Assembly: GCF_003355495.1 (NCBI RefSeq)
Contig: NZ_CP031337.1
Location: 3,159,001-3,223,000 of the forward strand
Direction of reading: 5' to 3'
DNA: 64,000 bases
Source: Crenobacter cavernae
GTDB taxonomy: Bacteria > Pseudomonadota > Gammaproteobacteria > Burkholderiales > Chromobacteriaceae
The notes beneath the pieces were generated by a model. That model saw only the letters and a program-made list of their open reading frames with translations, ran no database searches and was not told the origin of the DNA. This document shows, piece after piece, positions 23,383 to 32,238 of the stretch. The translations under genes were made by a program, and so were the position numbers. How positions within the stretch are numbered: the stretch's first letter is position 1; each line of letters opens with the position of its first letter.

Positions 23383-24477
23383 TTACTGCAAGGCCGCGCC
23401 GGCCGGCGGCAGGTCGTCGGCGGTGAAAAACACCGGCACGTCGCCGTCCTTGTCGGCCGCCAGCTGCGGCACGAAGCGCACGTCGTCGACGCGGCAGTCG
23501 GCCATCAGTTCGGCGAACTGGCTTGCGATCAGCGGCACCGAGTCGAGTGGCGACAGCGGCCACACGAAGCCTTCCCAGTTCTTCACGTCGCCGCTGGCCG
23601 ACAGCGTGAAGCGCAGCTCGCCGCCTTCGTGCGCGCTGGCGATCGCCACCGGCGTAAGCGACAGCTCGCGCAGCTTGCGGATGCGGTTGCTGGCGAACAC
23701 CTGCATCGCGACCTCGTGGCGCGCCTGGCCGCCGGCCACCAACGCGGCGGTCAGCGCCTGCGGCACGCGCGGCATCGAGAACAAGGTCACACCTTCGGTC
23801 TTGAGCGCGGTGTTCAGCCACTGCATCAGCGGCATGCCCCAGGCGCCGACGCTGCCGGACAAGGAAAGCGGCAGGCTACCGTCGGCGCCGCGCTCGGCGA
23901 CACCGACCAGATAACGGAGGAATACGCCCTCGCCCGACAAAGCGACCGGCGCGGCCGGCAAGACGGCGAGCGCGTCGCGTGCCGCGTCGGGCGAGCCGTT
24001 GGCAAGGCGATAGAGCCGCGCCGACTTGACGCCGGCCAGCGTGTCCGGATGCAAGAGTTGCGGCAACCACGTCACGCGAGACGCATCGTTCACCAGCCCG
24101 ACCTTGGCGACGAGCGTAGCCAGACCCTCCACGTCGGCCAGCTCGCCCGACAGGCAGGCCGCGCCCTTGCTGCCGGCGACCAGCACGACGGGCATCGCGA
24201 ACACGACGATGTCGCCGTCGAGCGCTTCGCCGAGCGACTGCCACAGCGTGCGGTAGGCGGCCTCCGAATCGACCATCGCGAGAGCGACCGAGATCGGCAC
24301 CATGTCTTCGACGCTCAGGCGATCGGCGAGGCTTGATTTGAGCGAGGACACCCACATCTCCCTCTCGTCGGCCGTGGCGGCCGCCAGGATCGCGGAAGTC
24401 TGGCGCAGGATGTCGTTGGAAGGCGGGACGGCGGAGTACTGCCGCGGATCGGGCAGCGAAGGTGCGGACATCGGCAT
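23383..24477 (-). CDS. Conserved-looking hypothetical protein (364 aa)
   Basis: Starts MPMSAPSLPDPRQY or two codons later. Soluble, no signal peptide. A helical N-terminus (LRQTSAILAAATADEREMW) is followed by alternating strands and helices (GDIVVFAMPVVLVAGSKG), a middle with FLRYLVGVAERGADG, and a C-terminal half (EVAMQVFASNRIRKLREL, LRFTLSASGDVKNWEGFVWPL, FVPQLAADKDGDVPVFFTA). No family recognised. Monocistronic; codon usage is like its neighbours, so it looks like core chromosome. Confidence 0.8.
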   Translation of the reverse strand: MPMSAPSLPDPRQYSAVPPSNDILRQTSAILAAATADEREMWVSSLKSSLADRLSVEDMVPISVALAMVDSEAAYRTLWQSLGEALDGDIVVFAMPVVLVAGSKGAACLSGELADVEGLATLVAKVGLVNDASRVTWLPQLLHPDTLAGVKSARLYRLANGSPDAARDALAVLPAAPVALSGEGVFLRYLVGVAERGADGSLPLSLSGSVGAWGMPLMQWLNTALKTEGVTLFSMPRVPQALTAALVAGGQARHEVAMQVFASNRIRKLRELSLTPVAIASAHEGGELRFTLSASGDVKNWEGFVWPLSPLDSVPLIASQFAELMADCRVDDVRFVPQLAADKDGDVPVFFTADDLPPAGAALQ

Positions 24478-24663
24478 GGTTCGGGACGTCTCCGAGACGG
24501 ATTCCTTGATAGGCGCATTGTCTCACAGCCGGCAAAACGGCACGAACCCGGGTTCTCCCTAGAACCCGCGGGTGAGTTTTTCGTTAATTTTCGTTTTCAA
24601 ACAGAAAAAGTCGTCAAAACGCGACGTAGACGTGCAGGATTGTACGAAAGCGAAAAAACACTG

Positions 24664-24692
24664 TTGACACCCCGGGGGCAAATCCGGATAAT
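24664..24692 (+). promoter_or_regulatory. Sigma-70 promoter of the small RNA
   Basis: TTGACA (24664-24669), 17-base spacer, GATAAT (24687-24692). No protein gene follows; a terminator does, about 100 bases on. Confidence 0.8.
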
Positions 24693-24698
24693 CGGTTC

Positions 24699-24789
24699 TC
24701 GTTGAGATGCAGCAATTGCTTCTTGATAGTTTCTCCTCTATTTCTCCTTTGTAGACTTGTCGCGGGGCTTCGTGCCCCGCCTTTTTTTT
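24699..24789 (+). ncRNA. Putative anti-Shine-Dalgarno small RNA, about 90 nt
   Basis: A promoter with near-consensus boxes ends just before this stretch, and an intrinsic terminator (GCGGGGC-TTCGT-GCCCCGC plus eight T) closes it at about 24789. The middle contains two copies of TTTCTCCT (24730-24737 and 24741-24748), complementary to ribosome binding sites. The layout matches trans-acting, Hfq-type regulators of translation (inference). No significant open frame lies within it. Confidence 0.7.
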
Positions 24790-25150
24790 GCCTTTTTTCC
24801 GGCAAGCGACTCCCTTTCTCCCACCAGCCATTCCCGATCAAGCACTTAGGTGGAACGCCGTTTCACAAATCGCTTCACCGCCCCCTCAGACTCCCGGCCT
24901 GATTATTTTCAGCACGACGCTTCATTGGCATGTTGCATTGCAGCAATTTAAACGTCTTCAAGCAAGGCGCGAAAATATTCGCGTTCGCTCGCTTGGCGGC
25001 ACCGGGTTTCAAATTGCGACAAAAACGAAAAAAGCGCCGGAAGCATGACGCTGCCGGCGGCTCGAAAAGCAAAACTGTCAGGGAAACTGCGGCCCGCAAG
25101 CGAGCCGTCATAAAGTAGGAACGATACGAGCGCTGAAAAGTTCGCGCTGC
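24790..25150. other. Intergenic stretch without a recognised gene
   Basis: AT-richer spacer between the small RNA and the ilvD terminator. Open frames on either strand lack ribosome sites and family features. I see no repeat or clear promoter. Confidence 0.5.
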
Positions 25151-25152
25151 CG

Positions 25153-25183
25153 AAAAAAAACGGGCCGCATCGTGCGGCCCGTT
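25153..25183 (-). terminator. ilvD terminator
   Basis: AACGGGCCGCA-TCG-TGCGGCCCGTT stem, followed by eight T on the minus strand. Confidence 0.88.
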
Positions 25184-25205
25184 TGTTCTGCTGAATCGGT
25201 CGTGC

Positions 25206-27062
25206 TTATTGCTTCTCGACCTGGCTCACGTCGCGGATCGCGCCGGTGTCGGCACTGGTCGTCATCGCTGCGTAGGCGCGCAGCGCCGGGCTCACCACGC
25301 GCTCGCGGCCGACCGGTTTCCACGCGTCCTTGCCCTTCGCTTCCATCGCCGCGCGACGGCGAGCCAGCTCCTCGTCGGACACCAGCAAATTGATCGTGCG
25401 GTTCGGGATGTCGATCTCGAGCGTGTCGCCCTCTTCGGCCAGGCCGATCGCGCCGCCTTCGGCCGCTTCCGGCGAGACGTGGCCGATAGACAGGCCCGAG
25501 GTGCCGCCGGAGAAACGGCCGTCGGTCAGCAGCGCACATTCCTTGCCGAGGCCCTTGGACTTCAGGTACGAGGTCGGGTAGAGCATTTCCTGCATGCCCG
25601 GGCCGCCTTTCGGACCTTCGTAGCGGATCAGCACCAGGTCGCGAGCGACCACTTGATCGGCGAGGATGCTCGCGACCGCGTCGTCCTGGCTTTCGAAGAT
25701 GCGCACGCGGCCGGTGAACTTGAGGATGGAGTCGTCGACGCCGGCGGTCTTCACGATGCAGCCGCGTTCGGCGATGTTGCCGTACAGCACGGCGAGGCCG
25801 CCGTCCTGGCTGTAAGCGTTCTCCTTGTTGCGGATGCAGCCGTCTACGCGGTCGTCGTCGAGTTCCGGGTAGCGCATGCTCTGGCTGAACGCGATGGTCG
25901 TCGCGACACCGCCCGGCGCCGCGCGGTACAAGGTCACCGCCGTGTCGTCGGCCGGTTTGCCGATCACGTCCCACGTTTCGAGCGCTGCGCCGAGCGTAGC
26001 CGCATGCACGGTCGGCACGTCAGCGTGGATCAGGCCTGCGCGGTTCAGTTCGGACAGGATGCCGACCACGCCGCCGGCGCGGTGCACGTCTTCCATATGG
26101 TATTTCTGCGTCGCCGGCGCGACCTTGCACAGGCACGGCACGCCGCGGCTGATGCGGTCGATGTCGGCCATCTTGAAGTCGACGCCGGCTTCGCTGGCGG
26201 CGGCCAGCAGGTGCAGCACGGTGTTGGTCGAGCCGCCCATCGCGACGTCTAGGCTCATCGCGTTCTCGAACGCCTCGCGCGTGGCGATGCTGCGCGGCAG
26301 GACTGAATAGTCGTCCTGCTCGTAGTGGCGCTTGGCCAGTTCGACGATGGTGCGACCGGCCTGCAGGAACAGCTGCTTGCGGTCGCCGTGGGTGGCGAGC
26401 AGCGAGCCGTTGCCCGGCAGGCTCAAACCGAGCGCCTCGGTCAGGCAGTTCATCGAGTTGGCGGTGAACATGCCGGAACAGGAGCCGCAGGTCGGACAGG
26501 CCGAGCGCTCGACTTCGGCGACTTCCTCGTCGGACACGTTCGGGTTGGCCGCCTCGACCATCGCGTCGACGAGGTCGAGGCCGCGGGTGACGCCGCGCCA
26601 GTTGATCTTGCCCGCTTCCATCGGGCCGCCGGAGACGAAGATCACCGGGATGTTCAGGCGCAACGCGGCCATCAGCATGCCGGGGGTGATCTTGTCGCAG
26701 TTGGAGATGCACACCAGCGCGTCGGCGCAGTGCGCGTTGACCATGTATTCGACCGAGTCGGCGATCAGGTCGCGGGAAGGCAGCGAATACAGCATGCCGC
26801 CGTGGCCCATCGCGATGCCGTCGTCGACGGCGATGGTGTTGAATTCCTTGGCGACGCCGCCGGCCTTCTCGATCTCGCGCGCGACGAGTTGGCCGAGGTT
26901 CTGCAGGTGCACGTGACCCGGCACGAACTGCGTGAACGAGTTGGCGATCGCGATGATCGGCTTGTTGAAGTCGTCATCCTTCATGCCGGTGGCGCGCCAC
27001 AGCGCGCGGGCCCCGGCCATGTTGCGGCCGTGGGTGGTGGTGCGGGAACGATACTGGGGCAT
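25206..27062 (-). CDS. ilvD: Dihydroxy-acid dehydratase
   Basis: 618 residues. Fe-S enzyme making branched-chain 2-oxo acids for Val, Leu and Ile. Cluster cysteines lie in CISNCDKITPGM and CPTCGSCSGMFTANSMNC; GGSTNTVLHL is characteristic. Length matches the long E. coli-type form. Divergent from lgt with 73 bases between. Confidence 0.97.
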   Translation of the reverse strand: MPQYRSRTTTHGRNMAGARALWRATGMKDDDFNKPIIAIANSFTQFVPGHVHLQNLGQLVAREIEKAGGVAKEFNTIAVDDGIAMGHGGMLYSLPSRDLIADSVEYMVNAHCADALVCISNCDKITPGMLMAALRLNIPVIFVSGGPMEAGKINWRGVTRGLDLVDAMVEAANPNVSDEEVAEVERSACPTCGSCSGMFTANSMNCLTEALGLSLPGNGSLLATHGDRKQLFLQAGRTIVELAKRHYEQDDYSVLPRSIATREAFENAMSLDVAMGGSTNTVLHLLAAASEAGVDFKMADIDRISRGVPCLCKVAPATQKYHMEDVHRAGGVVGILSELNRAGLIHADVPTVHAATLGAALETWDVIGKPADDTAVTLYRAAPGGVATTIAFSQSMRYPELDDDRVDGCIRNKENAYSQDGGLAVLYGNIAERGCIVKTAGVDDSILKFTGRVRIFESQDDAVASILADQVVARDLVLIRYEGPKGGPGMQEMLYPTSYLKSKGLGKECALLTDGRFSGGTSGLSIGHVSPEAAEGGAIGLAEEGDTLEIDIPNRTINLLVSDEELARRRAAMEAKGKDAWKPVGRERVVSPALRAYAAMTTSADTGAIRDVSQVEKQ

Positions 27063-27135
27063 GGTGGGTCCTTGTCCTGGAGTCTGAGTATAATTCTGAA
27101 CCTTTTCTTTTACCGCAAACGCCCAAAGCTGACAA

Positions 27136-27999
27136 ATGCTCGTTCATCCCCAATTCGATCCGGTCGCCGTCCAGTTCGGCCCGCTGGCGATTCACTGGTA
27201 CGGCCTGATGTATCTGGTCGGCTTCATGGCCTTTCTGTGGCTGGGCAACCGGCGCGCGAAGGCCGGCCATCCCTTCATGACGCCCAAGCTGGTCGACGAC
27301 TTCCTGCTCTACGGCGTGGTCGGCGTCGTGCTCGGCGGCCGGCTCGGCGAGGTGCTGTTCTACCAGCCCGGCTACTATTTCTCGCACCCGGGCGAGATCC
27401 TCGCGGTGTGGAACGGCGGCATGAGCTTTCACGGCGGCTTCCTCGGCGTGCTGGTCGCGGTCTGGCTGTTCGCGCGCCGTCACGGGCGCAACTTCTGGGA
27501 GGTGACCGACTTCATCGCGCCGCTGGTGCCGCTGGGCCTCGCCGCCGGTCGCATGGGCAACTTCATCAACGGCGAGTTGTGGGGCCGCCCGGCCGAGCCG
27601 TCGCTGCCGTGGGCGATGCTGTTCCCGCAGGCGCAGCGCGACGATGTGGCGATGGCGCAGCAGTCGCCCGAATGGATGACGCAGCTCATGCAGTACGGCG
27701 CGCTGCCGCGCCACCCGTCGCAGCTCTACGAATTCCTGCTCGAAGGGATCGCGCTGTTCGTGATCCTGTGGCTGTTCAGCCGCAAGATACGCCCGCTGCG
27801 CCAGGTGTCGGCGCTGTTCCTGATCGGCTACGGCGGCTTCCGCTTTATCTGCGAATACTTCCGCACGCCCGACGCCGGCATCTTCGGCCATTCGTACAGC
27901 ATCAGCATGGGCCAGTGGCTGAGCCTGCCGATGATCGTCGCCGGCCTCGCGCTGTGGGTGATCGCCAGCCGTTCGCAACAGGCGGCGCGTAACGCGTAA
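27136..27999 (+). CDS. lgt: Prolipoprotein diacylglyceryl transferase
   Basis: 287 residues, polytopic inner-membrane protein. Transfers diacylglyceryl from phosphatidylglycerol to lipobox cysteine. Signature GRMGNFINGELWGR, plus HGGFLG and a YE-containing HPSQLYEFLLEG. Seven hydrophobic segments are consistent with the family. Confidence 0.97.
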   Translation: MLVHPQFDPVAVQFGPLAIHWYGLMYLVGFMAFLWLGNRRAKAGHPFMTPKLVDDFLLYGVVGVVLGGRLGEVLFYQPGYYFSHPGEILAVWNGGMSFHGGFLGVLVAVWLFARRHGRNFWEVTDFIAPLVPLGLAAGRMGNFINGELWGRPAEPSLPWAMLFPQAQRDDVAMAQQSPEWMTQLMQYGALPRHPSQLYEFLLEGIALFVILWLFSRKIRPLRQVSALFLIGYGGFRFICEYFRTPDAGIFGHSYSISMGQWLSLPMIVAGLALWVIASRSQQAARNA

Positions 28000-28063
28000 C
28001 TAAAGATTTCGGGAGGGCATATTCGCCCTCCCATCCGGCGGTTTTTCGTCCGCCACGCACCGA

Positions 28064-28088
28064 CCGGCCGAGCCCTCGGCCGGTTTTT
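28064..28088 (+). terminator. lgt terminator
   Basis: CCGGCC-GAGCCCTC-GGCCGG stem followed by five T. A second hairpin (GGGAGGGC/GCCCTCCC, 28012-28032) lies just upstream. Confidence 0.75.
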
Positions 28089-28124
28089 CGTTGACCGCGG
28101 CCTTTCGTCCGCAGGGAGAACAGA

Positions 28125-28973
28125 ATGAAAAAAATCGTGAAGACCTTCGCCGCGCTGTCGCTGATCGCGACTGCCGGCGCCACTTTCGCCCAAGACGTAC
28201 TGCGCGTATCGGCGATTCCTGACGAGGCGCCTACCGAGCTGCAGCGCAAGTTCGCGCCGCTGGGCGCCTACCTGGAGAAGGAGCTGGGCGTGAAGGTCGA
28301 GTTCGTGCCGGTGACCGACTACGCCGGCGTCGTGACCGCGCTGACCTCGGACAAGATCGACCTGGCGTGGCTCGGCGGCTTCACCTACGTGCAGGCCAAA
28401 CAGCGCGGTCAGGTCACGCCTCTGGTCCAGCGCGAAGAAGATAGCCGCTTCACCAGCAAGTTCATCGCCAGCACCGCCAGCGGCGCGCAAAGCCTGAAGG
28501 ACCTTAAGGGCAAGACCTTCGCCTTCGGCTCGGCGTCGAGCACCTCGGGCCACCTGATGCCGCGCTACTTCATGCAGAAGCAGGGCATCAAGCCGGAAAC
28601 CCACTTCAAGAACGTCGCCTACTCGGGCGCGCACGACGCGACCGTCGCGTGGGTCGCGTCGGGCAAGGTCGACGGCGGCGTGCTCAACTCATCCGTATGG
28701 GACAAGCTCAACGAGGCCGGCAAGGTCGACGCGAGCAAGGTGAAGCTGATCGGCACCACGCCGACCTACTACGACTACAACTGGACGGTGCGCTCCAACC
28801 TCGACGCGAAGCTGCAGAAGAAGCTTGCCGCCGCCTTCCTCAAGCTCGACGCGAAGAAGCCTGCGGACAAAGAAATCCTCGAGCTGCAGCGCGCGACGCG
28901 CTTCATCCCGACTAAGCCCGCCAACTACAAGGGCATCGAGACCGCCGCGCGCGAAGCGGGCCTGTTGAAGTGA
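28125..28973 (+). CDS. PhnD/selenate-type ABC transporter substrate-binding protein
   Basis: 282 residues. Signal peptide ending ATFAQ, then LRVSAIPDEAPTELQRKF, KVEFVPVTDYAGVVTALTS and DLAWLGGFTYVQAKQRG. This wording matches the PhnD-like group named putative selenate-binding proteins rather than classical phosphonate binders (family recalled, not searched). Periplasmic. First gene of a three-gene importer operon; its stop overlaps the ATPase start. Substrate not proven: no phosphonate lyase or selenate genes are nearby. Confidence 0.85.
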   Translation: MKKIVKTFAALSLIATAGATFAQDVLRVSAIPDEAPTELQRKFAPLGAYLEKELGVKVEFVPVTDYAGVVTALTSDKIDLAWLGGFTYVQAKQRGQVTPLVQREEDSRFTSKFIASTASGAQSLKDLKGKTFAFGSASSTSGHLMPRYFMQKQGIKPETHFKNVAYSGAHDATVAWVASGKVDGGVLNSSVWDKLNEAGKVDASKVKLIGTTPTYYDYNWTVRSNLDAKLQKKLAAAFLKLDAKKPADKEILELQRATRFIPTKPANYKGIETAAREAGLLK

Positions 28974-29767
28974 GGCTGGCGTTCGAGTCGGTCTCGCTGA
29001 CGCTGTCGGGCCGGCCGGTGCTGTCGGGCGTCGACTTCACGCTCGACGCGGGCGAACAGGCGGCGCTGATCGGCCCGTCCGGCGCCGGCAAGACCAGCCT
29101 GTTGATGCTTGCCAACACCGTGCTGCGGCCCGACACCGGGACGGTGACGATAGGCTCGGCCAACCCCTGGGCGCTGTCGCGCGGCGAATTGAAAGCGCTG
29201 CGCGGGAGCATCGGCACCGTCTACCAGCATCCGCCGCTGCCGGCGCGGCAGCGCGTGGTGCAGGCGGTGTCGGCCGGGCGGCTGGCTCGGCAGTCGCGGC
29301 TGGCCGCGCTCGCTTCGCTGATCGCGCCGCGCGACGTCGAAGGCGTCGAGGCGGCGCTCGCGCGGGTCCGGCTGACCGACAAGCTGTGGTCGCACTGCGA
29401 TGCGCTGTCGGGAGGCCAGCTGCAGCGGGTCGGCGTCGCGCGCGCGCTGTATCAGGCGCCGTCGCTGCTGCTGGCCGACGAGCCGGTGTCGGCGCTCGAC
29501 CCGAGGTTGGCCGAGCTCACCGTGCAGTTGTTGGCCGACGACGCGAAGTCGCGCGGCGCGACGCTGTTGATGAGCCTGCACTCGGTAGAGCTCGCGCTCG
29601 CGCACTTTCCGCGCCTGATCGGCGTGCGCGCCGGTCGCATCGCGTTCGACCTGCCGCGCGAAGCGGTCGGCGACGCCTTGCTGGCCGAGCTCTACGCCGG
29701 CGAGGAAGGCTCGGCCGACCTGTCCCCGATCGCCGCGCCGCTGCTGCCGCGGGGCGAGCGATGTTGA
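28970..29767 (+). CDS. PhnC-like ABC transporter ATPase
   Basis: 265 residues, GTG start overlapping the binding-protein stop. Walker A GPSGAGKTS, Q loop, signature LSGGQLQRVGVAR, Walker B LLLADEPVSALDP and the switch histidine in LMSLHSVE. Energises the permease encoded next; overlaps it by 7 bases. Confidence 0.93.
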   Translation: MRLAFESVSLTLSGRPVLSGVDFTLDAGEQAALIGPSGAGKTSLLMLANTVLRPDTGTVTIGSANPWALSRGELKALRGSIGTVYQHPPLPARQRVVQAVSAGRLARQSRLAALASLIAPRDVEGVEAALARVRLTDKLWSHCDALSGGQLQRVGVARALYQAPSLLLADEPVSALDPRLAELTVQLLADDAKSRGATLLMSLHSVELALAHFPRLIGVRAGRIAFDLPREAVGDALLAELYAGEEGSADLSPIAAPLLPRGERC

Positions 29768-31335
29768 GTAGACCGCGCGACCCGGCGCGCTGGCCGCGCG
29801 TCGTCACCACGCTCGTGGTGCTGGCGCTCTTGCTGCCGAGCGCCGCCTATACCCGGTTCAACCCGTTCACGCTGTTCCAGCCCGAAACGCTGACGACGCT
29901 GGCCGGCTTCATCGCCGGCTTCTTCCCGCCTTCTGCCGACGCGGCCTTTCTCGAGTCACTGCTCAGGGAAACGCTGACCACGCTCGCGGTCGCGAGCGTC
30001 GGGTTGGCATTGGCGATCGTCATCGGCGCGCCGGTGGCGTTTCTCACCAGCCGCGGTCTGGACGCGCACCGGCTGACCGCCGAACGCGCGCATCCGCTCG
30101 CGGAAGGCGCAAAGGGCATGCTGCGCGCGCTGCTGGTCTTCCTGCGCGGCGTGCCCGAGATCGTGTGGGCGCTGCTGTTCGTGCGCGCCGCGGGCTTAGG
30201 CTCGCTGCCGGCGGTGCTCGCGCTCGGCCTCGCCTACGGCGGCATGCTCGGCAAGGTGTATGCCGAGATCGTCGAATCGCAGCCGGCGCAGCCCGCGCGC
30301 GCGCTCGCCGCGCAGGGTGCCGGCCGTTTTGCACGGTTCGCGTGGGGCGTGTGGCCGCAGGCGCTGCCCGAGCTGATGAGCTACACGGTGTACCGCTGGG
30401 AATGCGCGATCCGCGCGTCGGCGGTGATGGGCTTCGTCGGCGCCGGCGGCATCGGCCAGCTGCTCGACACCAGCATCAAGATGATGAACGGCGGCGAGGT
30501 CAGCACCTTGATGATGGTGTTCCTGCTCTTGGTGCTGATGACCGAGGCGGTCAGCCGCGCGTCGCGCCGCGCGAGCACGAGCCGCGCCGGGCTTGCCGCC
30601 GTCGCCGCCTGCATGCTGGCGGTCCTCGGCGCGAGCGTCGCCTGGCTCGCGCCCGGCTGGCGGGCTTCGGGCTTCGAGTTTTCCGGCCTGCCGCGCTTCG
30701 CCGCCGAATTCTTCCCGCCGGACTTCGGCATGTCGACGTTGGCCGAGCTGACGCGCGGCACGCTCGAGACGCTGGCGATCTCGCTGTTGGGCAGCGCGCT
30801 GGCGTTCGCCGGCGGCGCGCTCTTGGCGGTGCCGGCCGCCGGCCGCTTCGGCGGCTTCGCCAAGTCGGCGGCGAGATTCCTGCTGAATCTGCTGCGCGGC
30901 GTGCCCGACCTGATGTGGGCCGCGCTCGCGGTGCTGGCGGTCGGGCTCGGGCCTGCGGCCGGCGTGCTGGCGCTGGCGCTGCACACCAGCGGCGTGCTGG
31001 GCCGGCTGTTCGCCGAGACGCTGGAGAACGCGCCGCGCGCGCCCGAGACGGCGCTGATCGCTCTCGGCGCCGGACGGATCGCGGCCTTCGCCTATGGCCT
31101 GTTGCCGCAGGTGCTCGCGCAGTGGATCGCGTACACGCTGTACCGCTGGGAGAACAATATCCGCATCGCGGCGGTGCTCGGCATCGTCGGCGCCGGCGGG
31201 CTCGGCCAGCAGCTGTATCTGGCGCTGTCGCTGTTCCAGCAGCAGAGCGCGGCGAGCGTGATCGCGGCGATGCTGCTGCTATCTTGGGGCGTCGAATCGA
31301 TCAGCCGTGCCGTGCGGCGGCGTCTGGAGCGCTGA
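29761..31335 (+). CDS. Fused double PhnE-like ABC permease
   Basis: 524 residues, twice the usual length. Two related permease halves: each has a Leu-rich segment with LRGVPEIVW or LRGVPDLMW, a YTVYRWECAIRAS or YTLYRWENNIRIA stretch, and VGAGGIGQ or VGAGGLGQ, the ABC coupling region. The two halves probably replace the usual homodimer. Start ATGTTGAGTAGACC overlaps the ATPase end. Confidence 0.9.
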   Translation: MLSRPRDPARWPRVVTTLVVLALLLPSAAYTRFNPFTLFQPETLTTLAGFIAGFFPPSADAAFLESLLRETLTTLAVASVGLALAIVIGAPVAFLTSRGLDAHRLTAERAHPLAEGAKGMLRALLVFLRGVPEIVWALLFVRAAGLGSLPAVLALGLAYGGMLGKVYAEIVESQPAQPARALAAQGAGRFARFAWGVWPQALPELMSYTVYRWECAIRASAVMGFVGAGGIGQLLDTSIKMMNGGEVSTLMMVFLLLVLMTEAVSRASRRASTSRAGLAAVAACMLAVLGASVAWLAPGWRASGFEFSGLPRFAAEFFPPDFGMSTLAELTRGTLETLAISLLGSALAFAGGALLAVPAAGRFGGFAKSAARFLLNLLRGVPDLMWAALAVLAVGLGPAAGVLALALHTSGVLGRLFAETLENAPRAPETALIALGAGRIAAFAYGLLPQVLAQWIAYTLYRWENNIRIAAVLGIVGAGGLGQQLYLALSLFQQQSAASVIAAMLLLSWGVESISRAVRRRLER

Positions 31336-31411
31336 AGGCAACGGGGAGCGGCGGCTACGCCCTCCCTTCATGGCCTACAATCCAGCCTATCCCGCCTGCG
31401 AGGAGAAGCCC

Positions 31412-32179
31412 ATGTTGCTGACCGCGCTCGGCACCGCCGCCGGCATCGGCCGCGGCGTCGCCACCACCAGTTTCCTCGTCGACGAGACGACGCTGATCGA
31501 TTGCGGCAGCGGCGTCGGCAGCCTCGGCGTCGAGCAGCTCGAAAAGATCGAGCGCGTGCTGCTCACGCACAGCCACCTCGACCACTGCGGTTTCATCCCC
31601 TTCCTCGCCGACTGCCACGCCTACCGCGACGGCCCGGGCGTCACCGTCTACAGCCAGCCCGAGACGCTCGCCGCGCTGCGGGCGCACCTGTTCTCCGGCG
31701 TGCTGTGGCCCGACTACACGCGGCTGCCCGACCCGGCGAAGCCTTGGGTGAGGCTGGAAGAAATCACCGTCGGCGAGAAGGTACAACTGGAAAACGGCAC
31801 CGCCACCGCGCTGCCGGCCGCGCACAGCGTGCCGGGCATCGGCTGGCTGATTACAGGGCCGAAGAATGCGTTCGCGTTCACCGGCGACACCGGCCCGTGC
31901 CCGGCGTTCTGGGAGGCGGTCTCGCGCGTCGCGACGCTCTCCGACATCGTCAGCGAGATCAGCTACCGCAACAAGGACAGCGCCAATGCCGAGCGCTTCG
32001 GCCACCTGAGCGCCGAAAAGCTCGCGCCGCTGCTCGACGGTCTGCCGGACGGCATGCGGCTGTGGATCAGCCACCTCGAACCGGGGCGCGAAACCGAGAT
32101 GATGGCCGAGATCCGCGCGACGCTGCCCTCGCGCCTCAAGGTCGACGCGATCCGTAGCGGCCAGACGATAGTGTTATAA
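31412..32179 (+). CDS. MBL-fold hydrolase, class II cAMP phosphodiesterase-like
   Basis: 255 residues from the ATG after AGGAGAAG. Metal motif THSHLDHCGFIPFL, then AAHSVPGIGWLITG, FTGDTGPCPAFWE and a late ISHLEPGRE, the pattern of the PDEase II group within metallo-beta-lactamase folds. Cytoplasmic; probably cleaves a cyclic nucleotide or related phosphodiester (inference). Follows the importer but with a 76-base gap. Confidence 0.8.
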   Translation: MLLTALGTAAGIGRGVATTSFLVDETTLIDCGSGVGSLGVEQLEKIERVLLTHSHLDHCGFIPFLADCHAYRDGPGVTVYSQPETLAALRAHLFSGVLWPDYTRLPDPAKPWVRLEEITVGEKVQLENGTATALPAAHSVPGIGWLITGPKNAFAFTGDTGPCPAFWEAVSRVATLSDIVSEISYRNKDSANAERFGHLSAEKLAPLLDGLPDGMRLWISHLEPGRETEMMAEIRATLPSRLKVDAIRSGQTIVL

Positions 32180-32184
32180 ACCCC

Positions 32185-32230
32185 GCAAAAAAGCTCGGCC
32201 AACCTTAGAAGGTTGGCCGAGCTTTTTTGC
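32185..32230. terminator. Bidirectional terminator made of an inverted GGTTGGCCGAGC pair
   Basis: GCTCGGCCAACC (32193-32204) and GGTTGGCCGAGC (32211-32222), flanked by A and T runs. It serves the MBL gene on one side and the convergent copper ATPase on the other. The arms are complete copies of the over-represented word. Confidence 0.9.
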
Positions 32231-32238
32231 GCTTTCCC

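Noticed and set aside
27072..27094. TATAAT at 27089 as a promoter for lgt
   Set aside because: The nearest -35-like TTGTCC is only 11 bases away, too close for sigma-70; the promoter of lgt remains unassigned.
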